The translations under genes and the position numbers were made by a program. From an uncultured Flavobacteriia bacterium (GTDB taxonomy: Bacteria; Bacteroidota; Bacteroidia; Flavobacteriales_D; Crocinitomicaceae), in contig CAIYXD010000178.1 of NCBI GenBank assembly GCA_903930085.1, forward strand, positions 1 to 7,027: 7,027 nt of DNA, in the 5' to 3' direction. The number at the start of each line of letters is the position of its first letter. Within the stretch, counting starts at the first letter, position 1. The notes below the pieces were generated by a model. The model did no database searches. It had not been told where the DNA came from and saw nothing but the letters and a program-made list of their open reading frames with translations. This document shows positions 1-6,347 of this stretch, in pieces.

Positions 1-55
1 AGCATCCAAGGGTTACGACATTAATTTTATTTTTTTTGAGCGTTTTTGTTTTCAT
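1..55 (-). CDS. rimO: RimO-like ribosomal protein S12 methylthiotransferase, N-terminal fragment
   Basis: Reading leftward from an ATG at 55-53 gives MKTKTLKKNKINVVTLGC, after which the next codon begins with T and the window ends. A basic N-terminus followed by INVVTLGC is the hallmark start of RimO, where the family continues as CSKN; the visible T is compatible with that serine. RimO is a cytosolic radical-SAM enzyme that methylthiolates an aspartate of ribosomal protein S12. The cysteine at residue 18 would be the first ligand of the N-terminal (UPF0004) iron-sulfur cluster. Only 18 residues are visible, so the related MiaB/MtaB enzymes cannot be formally excluded, though their N-termini usually read differently. 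A weak promoter candidate on this strand is AATATTTG at 94-87, one mismatch from TAnnTTTG. The gene diverges from the lipoprotein gene at 175. Confidence 0.75.
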   Translation of the reverse strand, partial: MKTKTLKKNKINVVTLGC

Positions 56-141
56 GCTGCAAAATTACGGAAAGAAAGAGCACTTTCAAATATTATTGCC
101 TAATTACTAGTTCTTTCTAACTGAAAATAAATCAATGGTAT

Positions 142-149
142 TATCTTTG
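142..149 (+). promoter_or_regulatory. Bacteroidota-type -7 promoter element for the lipoprotein pair
   Basis: TATCTTTG is a perfect match to the TAnnTTTG -7 consensus of Bacteroidota sigma-A promoters. It lies 25 bp before the ATG at 175, which would leave a leader of about 20 nt that is A-rich (161-168 is all A). No convincing TTTG or TTG -33 element is seen 17-23 bp upstream; the best is TTTCT at 114-118. The call therefore rests on the -7 box and its position. Confidence 0.5.
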
Positions 150-174
150 CTTACAACCCGAAAAAAAACACGGT

Positions 175-615
175 ATGAAAAACATAGTTATTTTTTGTCT
201 TTTATTGGCAACAGTGGGATGTAAAACCCAAAAGAATCTTGAAAAATCTCAAATCGATACTAATTCTAAAACGATGCTCACTGCTGAACTTGGAAAAATT
301 AATGCACCTTCGGATCCTGTTACAATTAAATCTGTTCGGATGGAAGGAAATAAATTGTTCCTTGCTATTCAATACAGCGGTGGTTGTGAAAACCATACCT
401 TTCAATGTATTGGTTCGCTAGTAATAGCAAAATCGCTTCCGCCAATTCGTTCTATTCAACTTGTGCATACTGCAAATGGCGATGCATGCAAGAAACTTAT
501 CGAACAAACGCTTGAAATAGATATTACAGCCTTGGCCTACAAGCAAGAAGCAGAAAGTAAAATATTTTTAAATTTAGAAGGATGGGCTGAACGAATTGTT
601 TATACTTTTGAATAA
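175..615 (+). CDS. Small lipoprotein with YSGGC motif (tandem paralog 1)
   Basis: This encodes a 146-residue protein of unknown function, predicted to be a lipoprotein. The N-terminus MKNIVIFCLLLATVGC is a short type II signal peptide with Cys16 as the lipidation site, followed by a polar linker to about residue 45 and then a compact domain of about 100 residues. Within that domain are YSGGCENHTF (residues 67-76), PPIRSIQLVH (89-98), Cys105, a LEIDIT segment (113-118) and a C-terminal LEGWAERIVY (134-143). The YSGGC-x-x-H-x-F pattern recurs in small Bacteroidota lipoproteins of unknown role. The next gene downstream is a clear paralog; both keep the pair of cysteines 34 residues apart (71 and 105 here), which could form a disulfide outside the cytoplasm (inference). 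The ATG follows an A-rich leader and a good -7 box. Only 33 bp separate it from the next gene, so co-transcription is likely. Confidence 0.85.
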   Translation: MKNIVIFCLLLATVGCKTQKNLEKSQIDTNSKTMLTAELGKINAPSDPVTIKSVRMEGNKLFLAIQYSGGCENHTFQCIGSLVIAKSLPPIRSIQLVHTANGDACKKLIEQTLEIDITALAYKQEAESKIFLNLEGWAERIVYTFE

Positions 616-648
616 ATTAAGCACCAAAAAAACACAAAGCACAATTCC

Positions 649-1101
649 ATGAAAATTCTATCTATCGTAAGTATTTTGTTTATTCTAATTAGTTGTCGCG
701 TAAAAGAAAATGCCATTACCGATGTCGATGCTAAGAAAACAAATGAAAAGCAGTTGGTAAAAATCGTTGCTAAAATTGGTGAAAAAGAGGAGGTTTTTGA
801 GACTTTAAATATCCAAAAAGTAACGATGGTTGACTCTAAAATGCTTGTTGACTTAACCTATTTGGGAAATTGTGATACAATTCGTTTTAAAGCAATTGGG
901 CTGGAATATGCATCAAATGAAATCAATCCTATACGCAGGATTTTATTGGTTCAACCAAAAATGAAGGAAACATGTATTGCAGAAAAAAATGTGACATTTG
1001 AGATCGATCTTACACAAATTCTAATCAATAAGACAATTGGAGCCCGTAATGTATTTATCTTGGATGGTTGGCCTGATCGTTTCGAATACATTGTGAAATA
1101 A
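649..1101 (+). CDS. Small lipoprotein, diverged tandem paralog 2
   Basis: This encodes a 150-residue predicted lipoprotein of unknown function. MKILSIVSILFILISC is the signal peptide, with Cys16 as the lipidation site, the same position as in the preceding gene. The domain lines up with its neighbour: YLGNCDTIRF (residues 71-80) against YSGGCENHTF, the shared IG dipeptide, NPIRRILLVQ (93-102) against PPIRSIQLVH, Cys109 against Cys105, FEIDLT (117-122) against LEIDIT, and LDGWPDRFEY (138-147) against LEGWAERIVY. Cys75 and Cys109 are again 34 residues apart. The second Gly and the His of the YSGGC-x-x-H motif are lost, so this looks like the more diverged copy of a local duplication. No separate promoter is evident in the 33-bp gap. 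No GC-rich terminator follows; an AT-only hairpin (AAAAAT 1116-1121 with ATTTTT 1125-1130) is the nearest candidate. Confidence 0.82.
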   Translation: MKILSIVSILFILISCRVKENAITDVDAKKTNEKQLVKIVAKIGEKEEVFETLNIQKVTMVDSKMLVDLTYLGNCDTIRFKAIGLEYASNEINPIRRILLVQPKMKETCIAEKNVTFEIDLTQILINKTIGARNVFILDGWPDRFEYIVK

Positions 1102-1237
1102 TAATTTTCGAAAAGAAAAATCTGATTTTTTCCATCATCTTTTACTGAATTAAATATTAAGTTAAATTTCCTTCGTTTTTTTAGCGGATATTCAAAACTT
1201 TTTCATCTAGTTAAAAACACGAAATCCGCCTTACTTA

Positions 1238-1327
1238 GTGTCAAATTTACACATAAAGAAATGTTTAAAACCCTTTACCAGTGCGGAATAGCAGTTATTA
1301 ACAAGTGGTGTATTTTGTGTGAAATTT
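1238..1327. repeat. Pair of GTGTsAAATTT elements, possible operator for pckA
   Basis: GTGTCAAATTT at 1238-1248 and GTGTGAAATTT at 1317-1327 agree at 10 of 11 positions and lie 79 bp apart, start to start. The first copy continues as ACAC (1249-1252), making an imperfect inverted repeat GTGT-N7-ACAC; the second contains the perfect 8-bp palindrome GAAATTTC (1321-1328). The second copy ends 11 bp before the putative -33 element of pckA. TGTGA at 1318-1322 resembles a CRP half-site, but the matching second half is absent. Function is inferred only from position, and chance repetition in AT-rich DNA is quite possible. Confidence 0.25.
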
Positions 1328-1338
1328 CTACTTAAAAA

Positions 1339-1371
1339 TTGCAACTAGTCCAAATAGTTCCGTTAATTTTG
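1339..1371 (+). promoter_or_regulatory. Putative pckA promoter (-33 TTG / -7 TAATTTTG)
   Basis: TAATTTTG at 1364-1371 matches the Bacteroidota -7 consensus TAnnTTTG exactly. TTG at 1339-1341 sits 22 bp upstream, inside the 17-23 bp spacing known for these promoters. Transcription would start near 1377, leaving a leader of about 30 nt before the ATG at 1408. No Shine-Dalgarno sequence is seen, as is common in this phylum. Confidence 0.6.
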
Positions 1372-1407
1372 CAAGCGAAATAAAGCTTTAGCTGTAAATA
1401 AGAATAT

Positions 1408-3024
1408 ATGAACGTATTTGGGAAACTCGGAAAAAACACAGATCTAAATGAGTCAATTGGCTTAAACAATCTAGGAAATCAATTCTGGAACCTTTCACCT
1501 TCTGAATTGGTAGAAGACACAATCCTTAACGGTCAAGGAGAATTAACCGATACTGGAGCGCTTGCTATCGAAACCGGTGAATTCACTGGTAGATCGCCAA
1601 AAGATCGCTTTGTAGTTTGTGACGAAAAAACGGAAAATGCAGTTTGGTGGGGCGATGTAAACATTAAGTTTACACCAGAAAAATTCGATGCACTTTACAA
1701 CAGAATGAAAGCGTATTTGAATGGCAGAGATGTTTATGTGCGGGATGCTTTTGCGTGTGCCGATCCAAGTTACAAAATGAATATTCGAGTTGTAAATGAA
1801 ATTTCTTGGGGAAATATGTTTGCTTACAACATGTTTTTGCGACCGACAGATACCGATTTAGAAAACTTTTTACCGGAATGGCATATTGTGTGTGCACCTG
1901 GTTTTAAGGCAGATCCTGAAATTGACGGAACACGTCAAGCGAATTTTGCTATTTTAAACTTCACTAAAAAAATGATCATCATCGGTGGTACAGGATATAC
2001 TGGTGAAATTAAAAAAGGAATTTTCTCTGTTTTAAACTTTGTTTTACCGCACGAAAAAAATGTACTTTCCATGCATTGCTCTGCAAACATTGGAAATGAA
2101 CATAACGATACTGCAGTATTTTTTGGTTTATCCGGAACAGGTAAAACAACTTTATCTTCAGATGAAAATCGCCGTTTAATTGGAGATGATGAACACGGTT
2201 GGGCAGAAAATACGGTTTTCAATTTTGAAGGCGGTTGCTATGCTAAAACGATTGATCTTTCGAGAGAAAAAGAGCCACAAATTTACGATGCAATCAAATT
2301 TGGAGCGATTTTGGAAAATATTGGTTTCACAGAAGGCACTTCTATGCCGGATTATACGGATGGTTCAATTACCGAAAATACCCGCGTTTCTTACCCAATA
2401 GATTTTATCGATAATATTGCTGTTCCATCGATTGGAAATGCACCAAAAAATATATTTTTCTTGACTGCAGATGCTTTTGGTGTAATTCCACCAATTTCTC
2501 GACTAACAAAAGAACAGGCAATGTACCATTTCATGTCCGGTTACACAGCTAAAGTTGCTGGAACAGAGGTTGGAATTACAGAACCAACAACAACTTTCTC
2601 TGCTTGTTTCGGTGCGGCTTTCTTACCATTACATCCAGCAAAATATGCTAAACTATTGGGAGAAAAACTGAATGGTAAAGATATTAAAGTGTGGTTGATC
2701 AATACTGGTTGGACTGGCGGAACGTATGGCGTAGGAAGTAGAATGAAATTATCCTACACCCGTGCAATGATTACTGCAGCGTTGACCGGAAAATTGGACG
2801 ATGTAAAATTTGAAATGCTTCCAATCTTTGATTTGGAGATGCCAACTGCTTGTGAGGGAGTTCCTTCTGAGATATTAAATCCACGAATGACCTGGGCTGA
2901 CAAAGCGGCTTACGATGAAACTGCAAATAATTTAGCTACAAAATTCGTGAAGAACTTTGAGAAATTTGCAGCAGAAACAGATCCTACAATTTTAGCCGCT
3001 GCGCCAAAAGCAATGGTGAAATAA
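1408..3024 (+). CDS. pckA: Phosphoenolpyruvate carboxykinase (ATP)
   Basis: This cytosolic enzyme converts oxaloacetate and ATP to phosphoenolpyruvate, ADP and CO2, the entry step of gluconeogenesis from TCA-cycle intermediates. The 538 residues match the family's usual length of about 540, and all signature segments are present. They are the substrate-binding TGRSPKD (residues 60-66, with Arg62), GTGYTGEIKKG (194-204, with Tyr197 and metal-binding Lys203), SMHCSAN (221-227, with metal-binding His223), the P-loop GLSGTGKT (240-247, with Lys246 and Thr247), the second nucleotide/metal motif LIGDDEHGW (257-265), FEGGCYAKTI (273-282) and NTRVSYP (324-330, with Arg326). Residue roles are taken from the E. 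coli enzyme by motif alignment. The P-loop form and absence of GTP-type motifs mark it as ATP-dependent. The ATG at 1408 gives an N-terminus of normal length. It stands as a single gene with its own promoter candidate and a strong terminator; the long upstream region suggests carbon-source control (inference). Confidence 0.98.
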   Translation: MNVFGKLGKNTDLNESIGLNNLGNQFWNLSPSELVEDTILNGQGELTDTGALAIETGEFTGRSPKDRFVVCDEKTENAVWWGDVNIKFTPEKFDALYNRMKAYLNGRDVYVRDAFACADPSYKMNIRVVNEISWGNMFAYNMFLRPTDTDLENFLPEWHIVCAPGFKADPEIDGTRQANFAILNFTKKMIIIGGTGYTGEIKKGIFSVLNFVLPHEKNVLSMHCSANIGNEHNDTAVFFGLSGTGKTTLSSDENRRLIGDDEHGWAENTVFNFEGGCYAKTIDLSREKEPQIYDAIKFGAILENIGFTEGTSMPDYTDGSITENTRVSYPIDFIDNIAVPSIGNAPKNIFFLTADAFGVIPPISRLTKEQAMYHFMSGYTAKVAGTEVGITEPTTTFSACFGAAFLPLHPAKYAKLLGEKLNGKDIKVWLINTGWTGGTYGVGSRMKLSYTRAMITAALTGKLDDVKFEMLPIFDLEMPTACEGVPSEILNPRMTWADKAAYDETANNLATKFVKNFEKFAAETDPTILAAAPKAMVK

Positions 3025-3045
3025 AACGTATAAAAATTATTTTTT

Positions 3046-3078
3046 AACGCTTCGGGATTTCCTGAAGCGTTTTTTTTT
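3046..3078 (+). terminator. Rho-independent terminator of pckA
   Basis: ACGCTTCGGG (3047-3056) pairs with CCTGAAGCGT (3061-3070) through one G-T wobble around an ATTT loop. An extra A-T pair (3046 with 3071) extends the stem to 11 bp, and eight T follow the CCTGAAGCGT arm (3071-3078). It begins 21 bp after the pckA stop. The reverse strand has only an interrupted T run after the hairpin, so it should be weaker for the convergent corA. Confidence 0.92.
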
Positions 3079-3109
3079 GAATAAAAAAAGGAATGGTCAA
3101 TCTCCTAGG

Positions 3110-4123
3110 TTATTTTCTTTTAAGCCAACCGCGTTTTACAAAAAATAGTAAAAGTGAAATTGAAATAGCGAACATGATGGCAACAATTGTATAGTAACCA
3201 TATTTATATTCAAGCTCGGGCATGTATTTAAAATTCATTCCGTATACACCAACAATAAAGGTCAAAGGAATAAAAATTGCACTGACAACGGTTAAAACCT
3301 TCATGATTTCATTCATGCGCTGTCCCTGAATAGCGTAGTACAAGTTAGCCATTCCCTCCAAAATTTGCTTGTTCGCATCTATTTCTTCCATTACTGCCAA
3401 GCAGTTTTCTTTTAAATCGGCAAAATAAGGATGGTTATCTGAATTAATAAATTGACTTTGTGTTTTCTCCAATTGAAAAGCTACATCTTTTAATGGCAAA
3501 ACAATTTTTCTCAGTTCAATTAATTTTCTTTTTTGAAATTCAATCATTTTTAAGGTATCGCTATTCGCAACACGAATTAATTTCATTTCCAGCTTTTCGA
3601 TGGAATCCGTAATATCCACTAAAACTTCAAAATAATTATCAACGATTGCATCGAGCATGCGGAACAACAAAAAATCAGCTCCTTTGTAGCGAATTTTACC
3701 ACGTTTTTTTTCGATCCTATCCCGCACATCTGTAAAATGTTCCGAGCTTTTTTGTTGAAAGGAAATAAGGTAATTTTTGCCAAGAATGAAGGAGATTTGC
3801 TCTTGCTGCAGCACAAAAATATTGTTTTCAGCAGGTAAGGCCGAACGCACGGAAAAAAACATATAGTTAGCGTATTCTTCTAATTTCGGACGTTTTTTCT
3901 CTGTATAAATGTCTTCAACGGATAGGCGCTCAATATGCAAGTGCTCACACAGTTTTTCAATTGGTTCCCGATTCGCTAGAGAATGATAATTTAGCCAGGT
4001 AACTTGACCCTCATCGCGCGCAATTTCAATGAACTCCGTGGCAAAAAATTCAGGTGTATTGCGTGTTACAAGAAAAAATTCTTGATCGTATCTGTATAAC
4101 TGACAACTTAGATTTTCATCCAT
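3110..4123 (-). CDS. corA: CorA-family magnesium/cobalt transport protein
   Basis: This is an inner-membrane divalent cation channel of the CorA type, which works as a homopentamer that imports Mg2+ (and Co2+ or Ni2+). The 337 residues contain a cytosolic alpha/beta domain (about 1-150), a long charged helical stalk (about 150-275), a first membrane helix (about 276-294), the selectivity motif GMN at 295-297 in GVYGMNF, the family's MPEL at 301-304 in the short periplasmic loop, and a second membrane helix (about 309-328). It ends in a basic cytosolic tail (KRGWLKRK). This is the complete canonical architecture. The ATG at 4123 is preceded on its strand by AAAGGA, an unusually SD-like sequence for this phylum. 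The gene starts 32 bp after the M42 peptidase gene ends and is probably the last gene of that operon. Its own downstream terminator is not obvious; the pckA hairpin may serve both. Confidence 0.95.
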   Translation of the reverse strand: MDENLSCQLYRYDQEFFLVTRNTPEFFATEFIEIARDEGQVTWLNYHSLANREPIEKLCEHLHIERLSVEDIYTEKKRPKLEEYANYMFFSVRSALPAENNIFVLQQEQISFILGKNYLISFQQKSSEHFTDVRDRIEKKRGKIRYKGADFLLFRMLDAIVDNYFEVLVDITDSIEKLEMKLIRVANSDTLKMIEFQKRKLIELRKIVLPLKDVAFQLEKTQSQFINSDNHPYFADLKENCLAVMEEIDANKQILEGMANLYYAIQGQRMNEIMKVLTVVSAIFIPLTFIVGVYGMNFKYMPELEYKYGYYTIVAIMFAISISLLLFFVKRGWLKRK

Positions 4124-4155
4124 ATTTTTCCTTTCTTTCGAAAATACTACTTTTA

Positions 4156-5079
4156 TTATAAATGCAGCATTAAATAACGGTACAAATCAACCATTGACAT
4201 ACAATCAAATTTCGCTACTCGTTCGTCCGGCGTGTGCACATTATCCTCAGGAGCGCCAATAAAACACCAGTCAATCGGAAAATCTGACTTTTGCAGCTGC
4301 GTTCCATCACTTCCTCCGGCCGATTCCACTTCCAATTGAAAAGTGACACCAGATTCTTTTGCTAATTGTATAATTCTGTTCAAATAAACCCTTCGTGGCA
4401 AACCACTGTCGCGCATCGAAATTGCAACACCACCGCCATGCACTACTCCATCTGTAACCCATGTTATATCCGAAATTAAAGCTTGTTGTACACCATGTTT
4501 TTGGAGAAGGTAATTTGCACAAAAGCCAACTGTATTTCCGCCATGTTCCTCATACGTAGAAAAAACTATCGCGCCATTTTCAAGCGTTTCTGCAACTTTC
4601 AAAGCATTCCACATGCCAAGTCGATTATCCATGTATGGCGATTGAATGGAATCTTCTGTTTCTCTAAAATTTGGGGTAAAGGTTAGGATTGTGCCTCTGT
4701 CAATTTCCCGATCAAAAACATATTTTAATTGTTTCGTTCCGTCTTCTTCGTCGATCACTATCATTTCCGTTTCGATTTCCCCGAAAGAATCAGAGCCGAC
4801 CAATTGCAAGCCATCTATCGTTTTAGGCCAACCGATTTTAATCAATTCCTTATTATAGCCAACGGAAAACCCAATCGTATCCATGTGTGCATATATTGCT
4901 GTAGTTGGTTTACCGAAAATAAGAATTACGCAATCTTGAAAACCATTACCGTGAACAATCTCGGGGTTTACCTTCCATTTTTCAGCGTTTTCGGCAACGT
5001 GATTTAGGATAAATTCTTTTACTGCCGCTTCATCGCTTGATGCACCTCTTACTTCTACAAGCTTCTGTAATAATTCCAT
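4156..5079 (-). CDS. M42-family metallopeptidase (glutamyl aminopeptidase-like)
   Basis: This is a predicted cytosolic dinuclear-metal aminopeptidase of clan MH that removes N-terminal residues from peptides; it has no signal peptide. All expected catalytic positions are visible in order: AHMDTIGF with metal ligand His65 and Asp67, MDNR with bridging Asp151, YEEHGG with general base Glu177 and metal ligand Glu178, SDIT with Asp204, and the C-terminal HTPDE with His282. The AGGSDGTQLQ segment (254-263) corresponds to the GGTDA region of M42 enzymes. Residues of about 68-150 would form the inserted apical domain. At 307 residues it is somewhat shorter than the usual 340-360, with no motif missing. 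M42 members form large tetrahedral dodecamers, but oligomer state and specificity cannot be read here; M20/M28 relatives are less likely given the motif set. It lies 24 bp after yigZ and 32 bp before corA, on the same strand. The ATG at 5079 follows an AAAGAGA stretch that could act as a weak ribosome site. Confidence 0.88.
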   Translation of the reverse strand: MELLQKLVEVRGASSDEAAVKEFILNHVAENAEKWKVNPEIVHGNGFQDCVILIFGKPTTAIYAHMDTIGFSVGYNKELIKIGWPKTIDGLQLVGSDSFGEIETEMIVIDEEDGTKQLKYVFDREIDRGTILTFTPNFRETEDSIQSPYMDNRLGMWNALKVAETLENGAIVFSTYEEHGGNTVGFCANYLLQKHGVQQALISDITWVTDGVVHGGGVAISMRDSGLPRRVYLNRIIQLAKESGVTFQLEVESAGGSDGTQLQKSDFPIDWCFIGAPEDNVHTPDERVAKFDCMSMVDLYRYLMLHL

Positions 5080-5103
5080 TTTAATCTCTTTATTTTCAAT
5101 TTC

Positions 5104-5721
5104 TTAATAAACACCCAAACTAGTTAACTTCACAGAAGCAATACCCAAGAATTCCTGTTTAATACTTTCTTTTTTCTGCAGTGTAAAATTACACATAAGC
5201 GAGCATTCCGCTTCAAACAAGGGCTCTTTCATAACAAGTTGGTGTTTTTTCAAAATGTTCATCACTGCTGGCATGGCAGAATAATCAAAGGTAATTTGCA
5301 CCCATTCAAAAACTTCTAATTCAATTATTTCCCCGTTTAAAATCGCGTCTTTTGCAGCACTTTTGTAGGCTTGAACCAATCCGCCAACGCCTAATTTTGT
5401 GCCGCCAAAATACCGAACGACACCAATTAAAACATTGGTAAGATCGTTGGATTGAATCTGCCCAAGAATTGGCGCGCCTGCCGAATTCATTGGTTCGCCG
5501 TCATCGTTTGCCCGAAACACTTTTTGATCCAATCCAAATCGGTATGCGTAACAAACATGTCTAGATTGGTAATGCAGTTTTCTCCATGAATCCAGGTGTT
5601 TTTTAGCTTCTTCTTCTGCATAACAAGCAACGGCATAGGCAATAAATTTAGAACCTTTTTCTTTGTAAACTCCTTCTGAAATTGACTTTATTGTTCGATA
5701 TGTACTTTTTTCAGTCTGCAC
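5104..5721 (-). CDS. yigZ: YigZ/IMPACT family protein (UPF0029 + DUF1949), GTG start
   Basis: This encodes a 205-residue cytosolic protein of the YigZ/IMPACT family, the same length as E. coli YigZ (about 204). The N-terminal UPF0029 domain carries the signature NDDGEPMNSAGAPILGQIQ (residues 72-90) and then VVRYFGGTKLGVGGLVQAY (101-119). From about 140 on, a DUF1949-type domain with a ferredoxin-like fold follows. In eukaryotes IMPACT modulates GCN1/GCN2 signalling in translation control; the bacterial role is unsettled, so no reaction is assigned. The start is GTG at 5721-5719: no ATG occurs in frame between it and the upstream in-frame stop at 5754-5752, and the resulting N-terminus (TYRTIKSISEGVYKEKGSKF) fits the family start. 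It is probably the first gene of an operon with the M42 peptidase and corA. No good promoter is seen on this strand in the 39-bp spacer; TAACATTG (5796-5789), inside the divergent gene, is one mismatch from consensus. Confidence 0.93.
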   Translation of the reverse strand: MQTEKSTYRTIKSISEGVYKEKGSKFIAYAVACYAEEEAKKHLDSWRKLHYQSRHVCYAYRFGLDQKVFRANDDGEPMNSAGAPILGQIQSNDLTNVLIGVVRYFGGTKLGVGGLVQAYKSAAKDAILNGEIIELEVFEWVQITFDYSAMPAVMNILKKHQLVMKEPLFEAECSLMCNFTLQKKESIKQEFLGIASVKLTSLGVY

Positions 5722-5760
5722 TTTTACTTTGAGAATATTTGTATCTTCGTTTTATTTTAT
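5722..5760. promoter_or_regulatory. 39-bp divergent intergenic spacer
   Basis: This very short AT-rich spacer separates the yigZ start (minus) from the lipoprotein start (plus), so the two genes' promoters must overlap each other or the neighbouring coding sequence. On the plus strand TATCTTCG (5742-5749) is one mismatch from TAnnTTTG, which would give a leader of only about 5 nt; no proper -33 element accompanies it. The promoter assignment is tentative. Confidence 0.3.
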
Positions 5761-6267
5761 ATGAAAACCGTACTTTTTTATTTTGCTGCAATGTTAGCTA
5801 TTATTTCTTCGTGTAAAGAAAAGGAAGTGATAATTGATGCATGTTCCAACGGATTTTTAGATCCAGGAGAAACAGGAATTGATTGCGGTGGGAATTGTGC
5901 GCCCTGCATTCCGTATGAACCATCTGCCATCTATTTGGAATGCAATGGTGTTCCGATGTCCATGCCAATAAAAACTCTTATTTATGATACTGCCTGGCTT
6001 CTGACTGCAGCAAATGATTCCCTTTCATTTCAATTCAATTTAGGGAATTCAGGAACTATTGGTAATTTTGATTTACCCGCTTTGGGTTCCTTTGCAACAA
6101 AAAACGGAATATTTTACCTGAATTCCAACAATGGCGTGTATGCAATAAGTGCCCACAATTTTACCACAAAAAAGATGAGTGGTTTTTTTCAGGCTAATTT
6201 TTATCGCACTGGTTTTTCGGATACACTTAAAGTGCGGAATGGGCAGTTTGAATTTATCGAATATTAA
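5761..6267 (+). CDS. Cysteine-motif lipoprotein of unknown function
   Basis: This encodes a 168-residue predicted lipoprotein. MKTVLFYFAAMLAIISSC is the signal peptide, with Cys18 as the lipidation site. It is followed by a compact motif with cysteines at 28, 42, 46 and 49 (C-x13-C-x3-C-x2-C), containing NGFLDPGETGIDCGG and ending DCGGNCAPC (41-49). The same DxGETGxDCGGxCxxC module recurs near the N-terminus of many Bacteroidota surface and lipoproteins; its role is not established to my knowledge. The rest (about 57-168) looks like a beta-rich domain. Its end, KKMSGFFQANFY and then DTLKVRNGQFEFIEY, resembles the ISGTF...I.nGkF ending of small Bacteroidota lipoproteins such as those with DUF6252 (resemblance from memory). 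A surface or outer-membrane location is likely. It diverges from yigZ and converges on the SPFH gene. The ATG immediately follows a T-rich run with no Shine-Dalgarno sequence. Confidence 0.85.
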   Translation: MKTVLFYFAAMLAIISSCKEKEVIIDACSNGFLDPGETGIDCGGNCAPCIPYEPSAIYLECNGVPMSMPIKTLIYDTAWLLTAANDSLSFQFNLGNSGTIGNFDLPALGSFATKNGIFYLNSNNGVYAISAHNFTTKKMSGFFQANFYRTGFSDTLKVRNGQFEFIEY

Positions 6268-6347
6268 GGAATTTCATTCCGCTGAATACATAGCATAACT
6301 CTACCATTCACAATTTCGAAAAAAAGAAGTTTTTCAAACTGTTAGAA

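Larger units (their letters stand above)
1102..1407. other. 306-bp non-coding region upstream of pckA
   Basis: I see no coding sequence or structural RNA here. From left to right it holds an AT-only hairpin just after the lipoprotein gene (1116-1130), which is a weak terminator candidate; a 6-bp inverted repeat GCGGAT/ATCCGC (1184-1189 and 1224-1229) with a 34-nt loop; two near-identical GTGTsAAATTT elements (1238-1248 and 1317-1327); and the pckA promoter candidate (1339-1371). The length is generous for this compact window and suggests regulation of pckA, but no known riboswitch or operator is recognised. Confidence 0.5.

Noticed and set aside
1116..1131. AT-only hairpin after the second lipoprotein gene, considered as a terminator.
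   Set aside because: There are no G-C pairs in the core stem and the loop is only 3 nt; it is too weak to call as a separate feature.
1184..1229. Inverted repeat GCGGAT/ATCCGC with a 34-nt loop upstream of pckA, considered as a riboswitch or attenuator stem.
   Set aside because: The stem is only 6 bp with a long AT-rich loop, does not extend on either side, and lies upstream of the predicted transcription start.
3619..3816. Second minus-strand open frame inside corA.
   Set aside because: It overlaps the corA stalk region in another frame and lacks any recognisable feature.
4139..4146. TATTTTCG on the minus strand just before corA, considered as an internal corA promoter.
   Set aside because: It mismatches the TAnnTTTG consensus, has no clear -33 partner, and would leave a leader of under 10 nt; read-through from the upstream genes is simpler.
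4483..5007. Overlapping plus-strand open frames inside the M42 peptidase gene.
   Set aside because: They are antisense shadows with no recognisable domain, and the minus-strand frame has a complete M42 active site.
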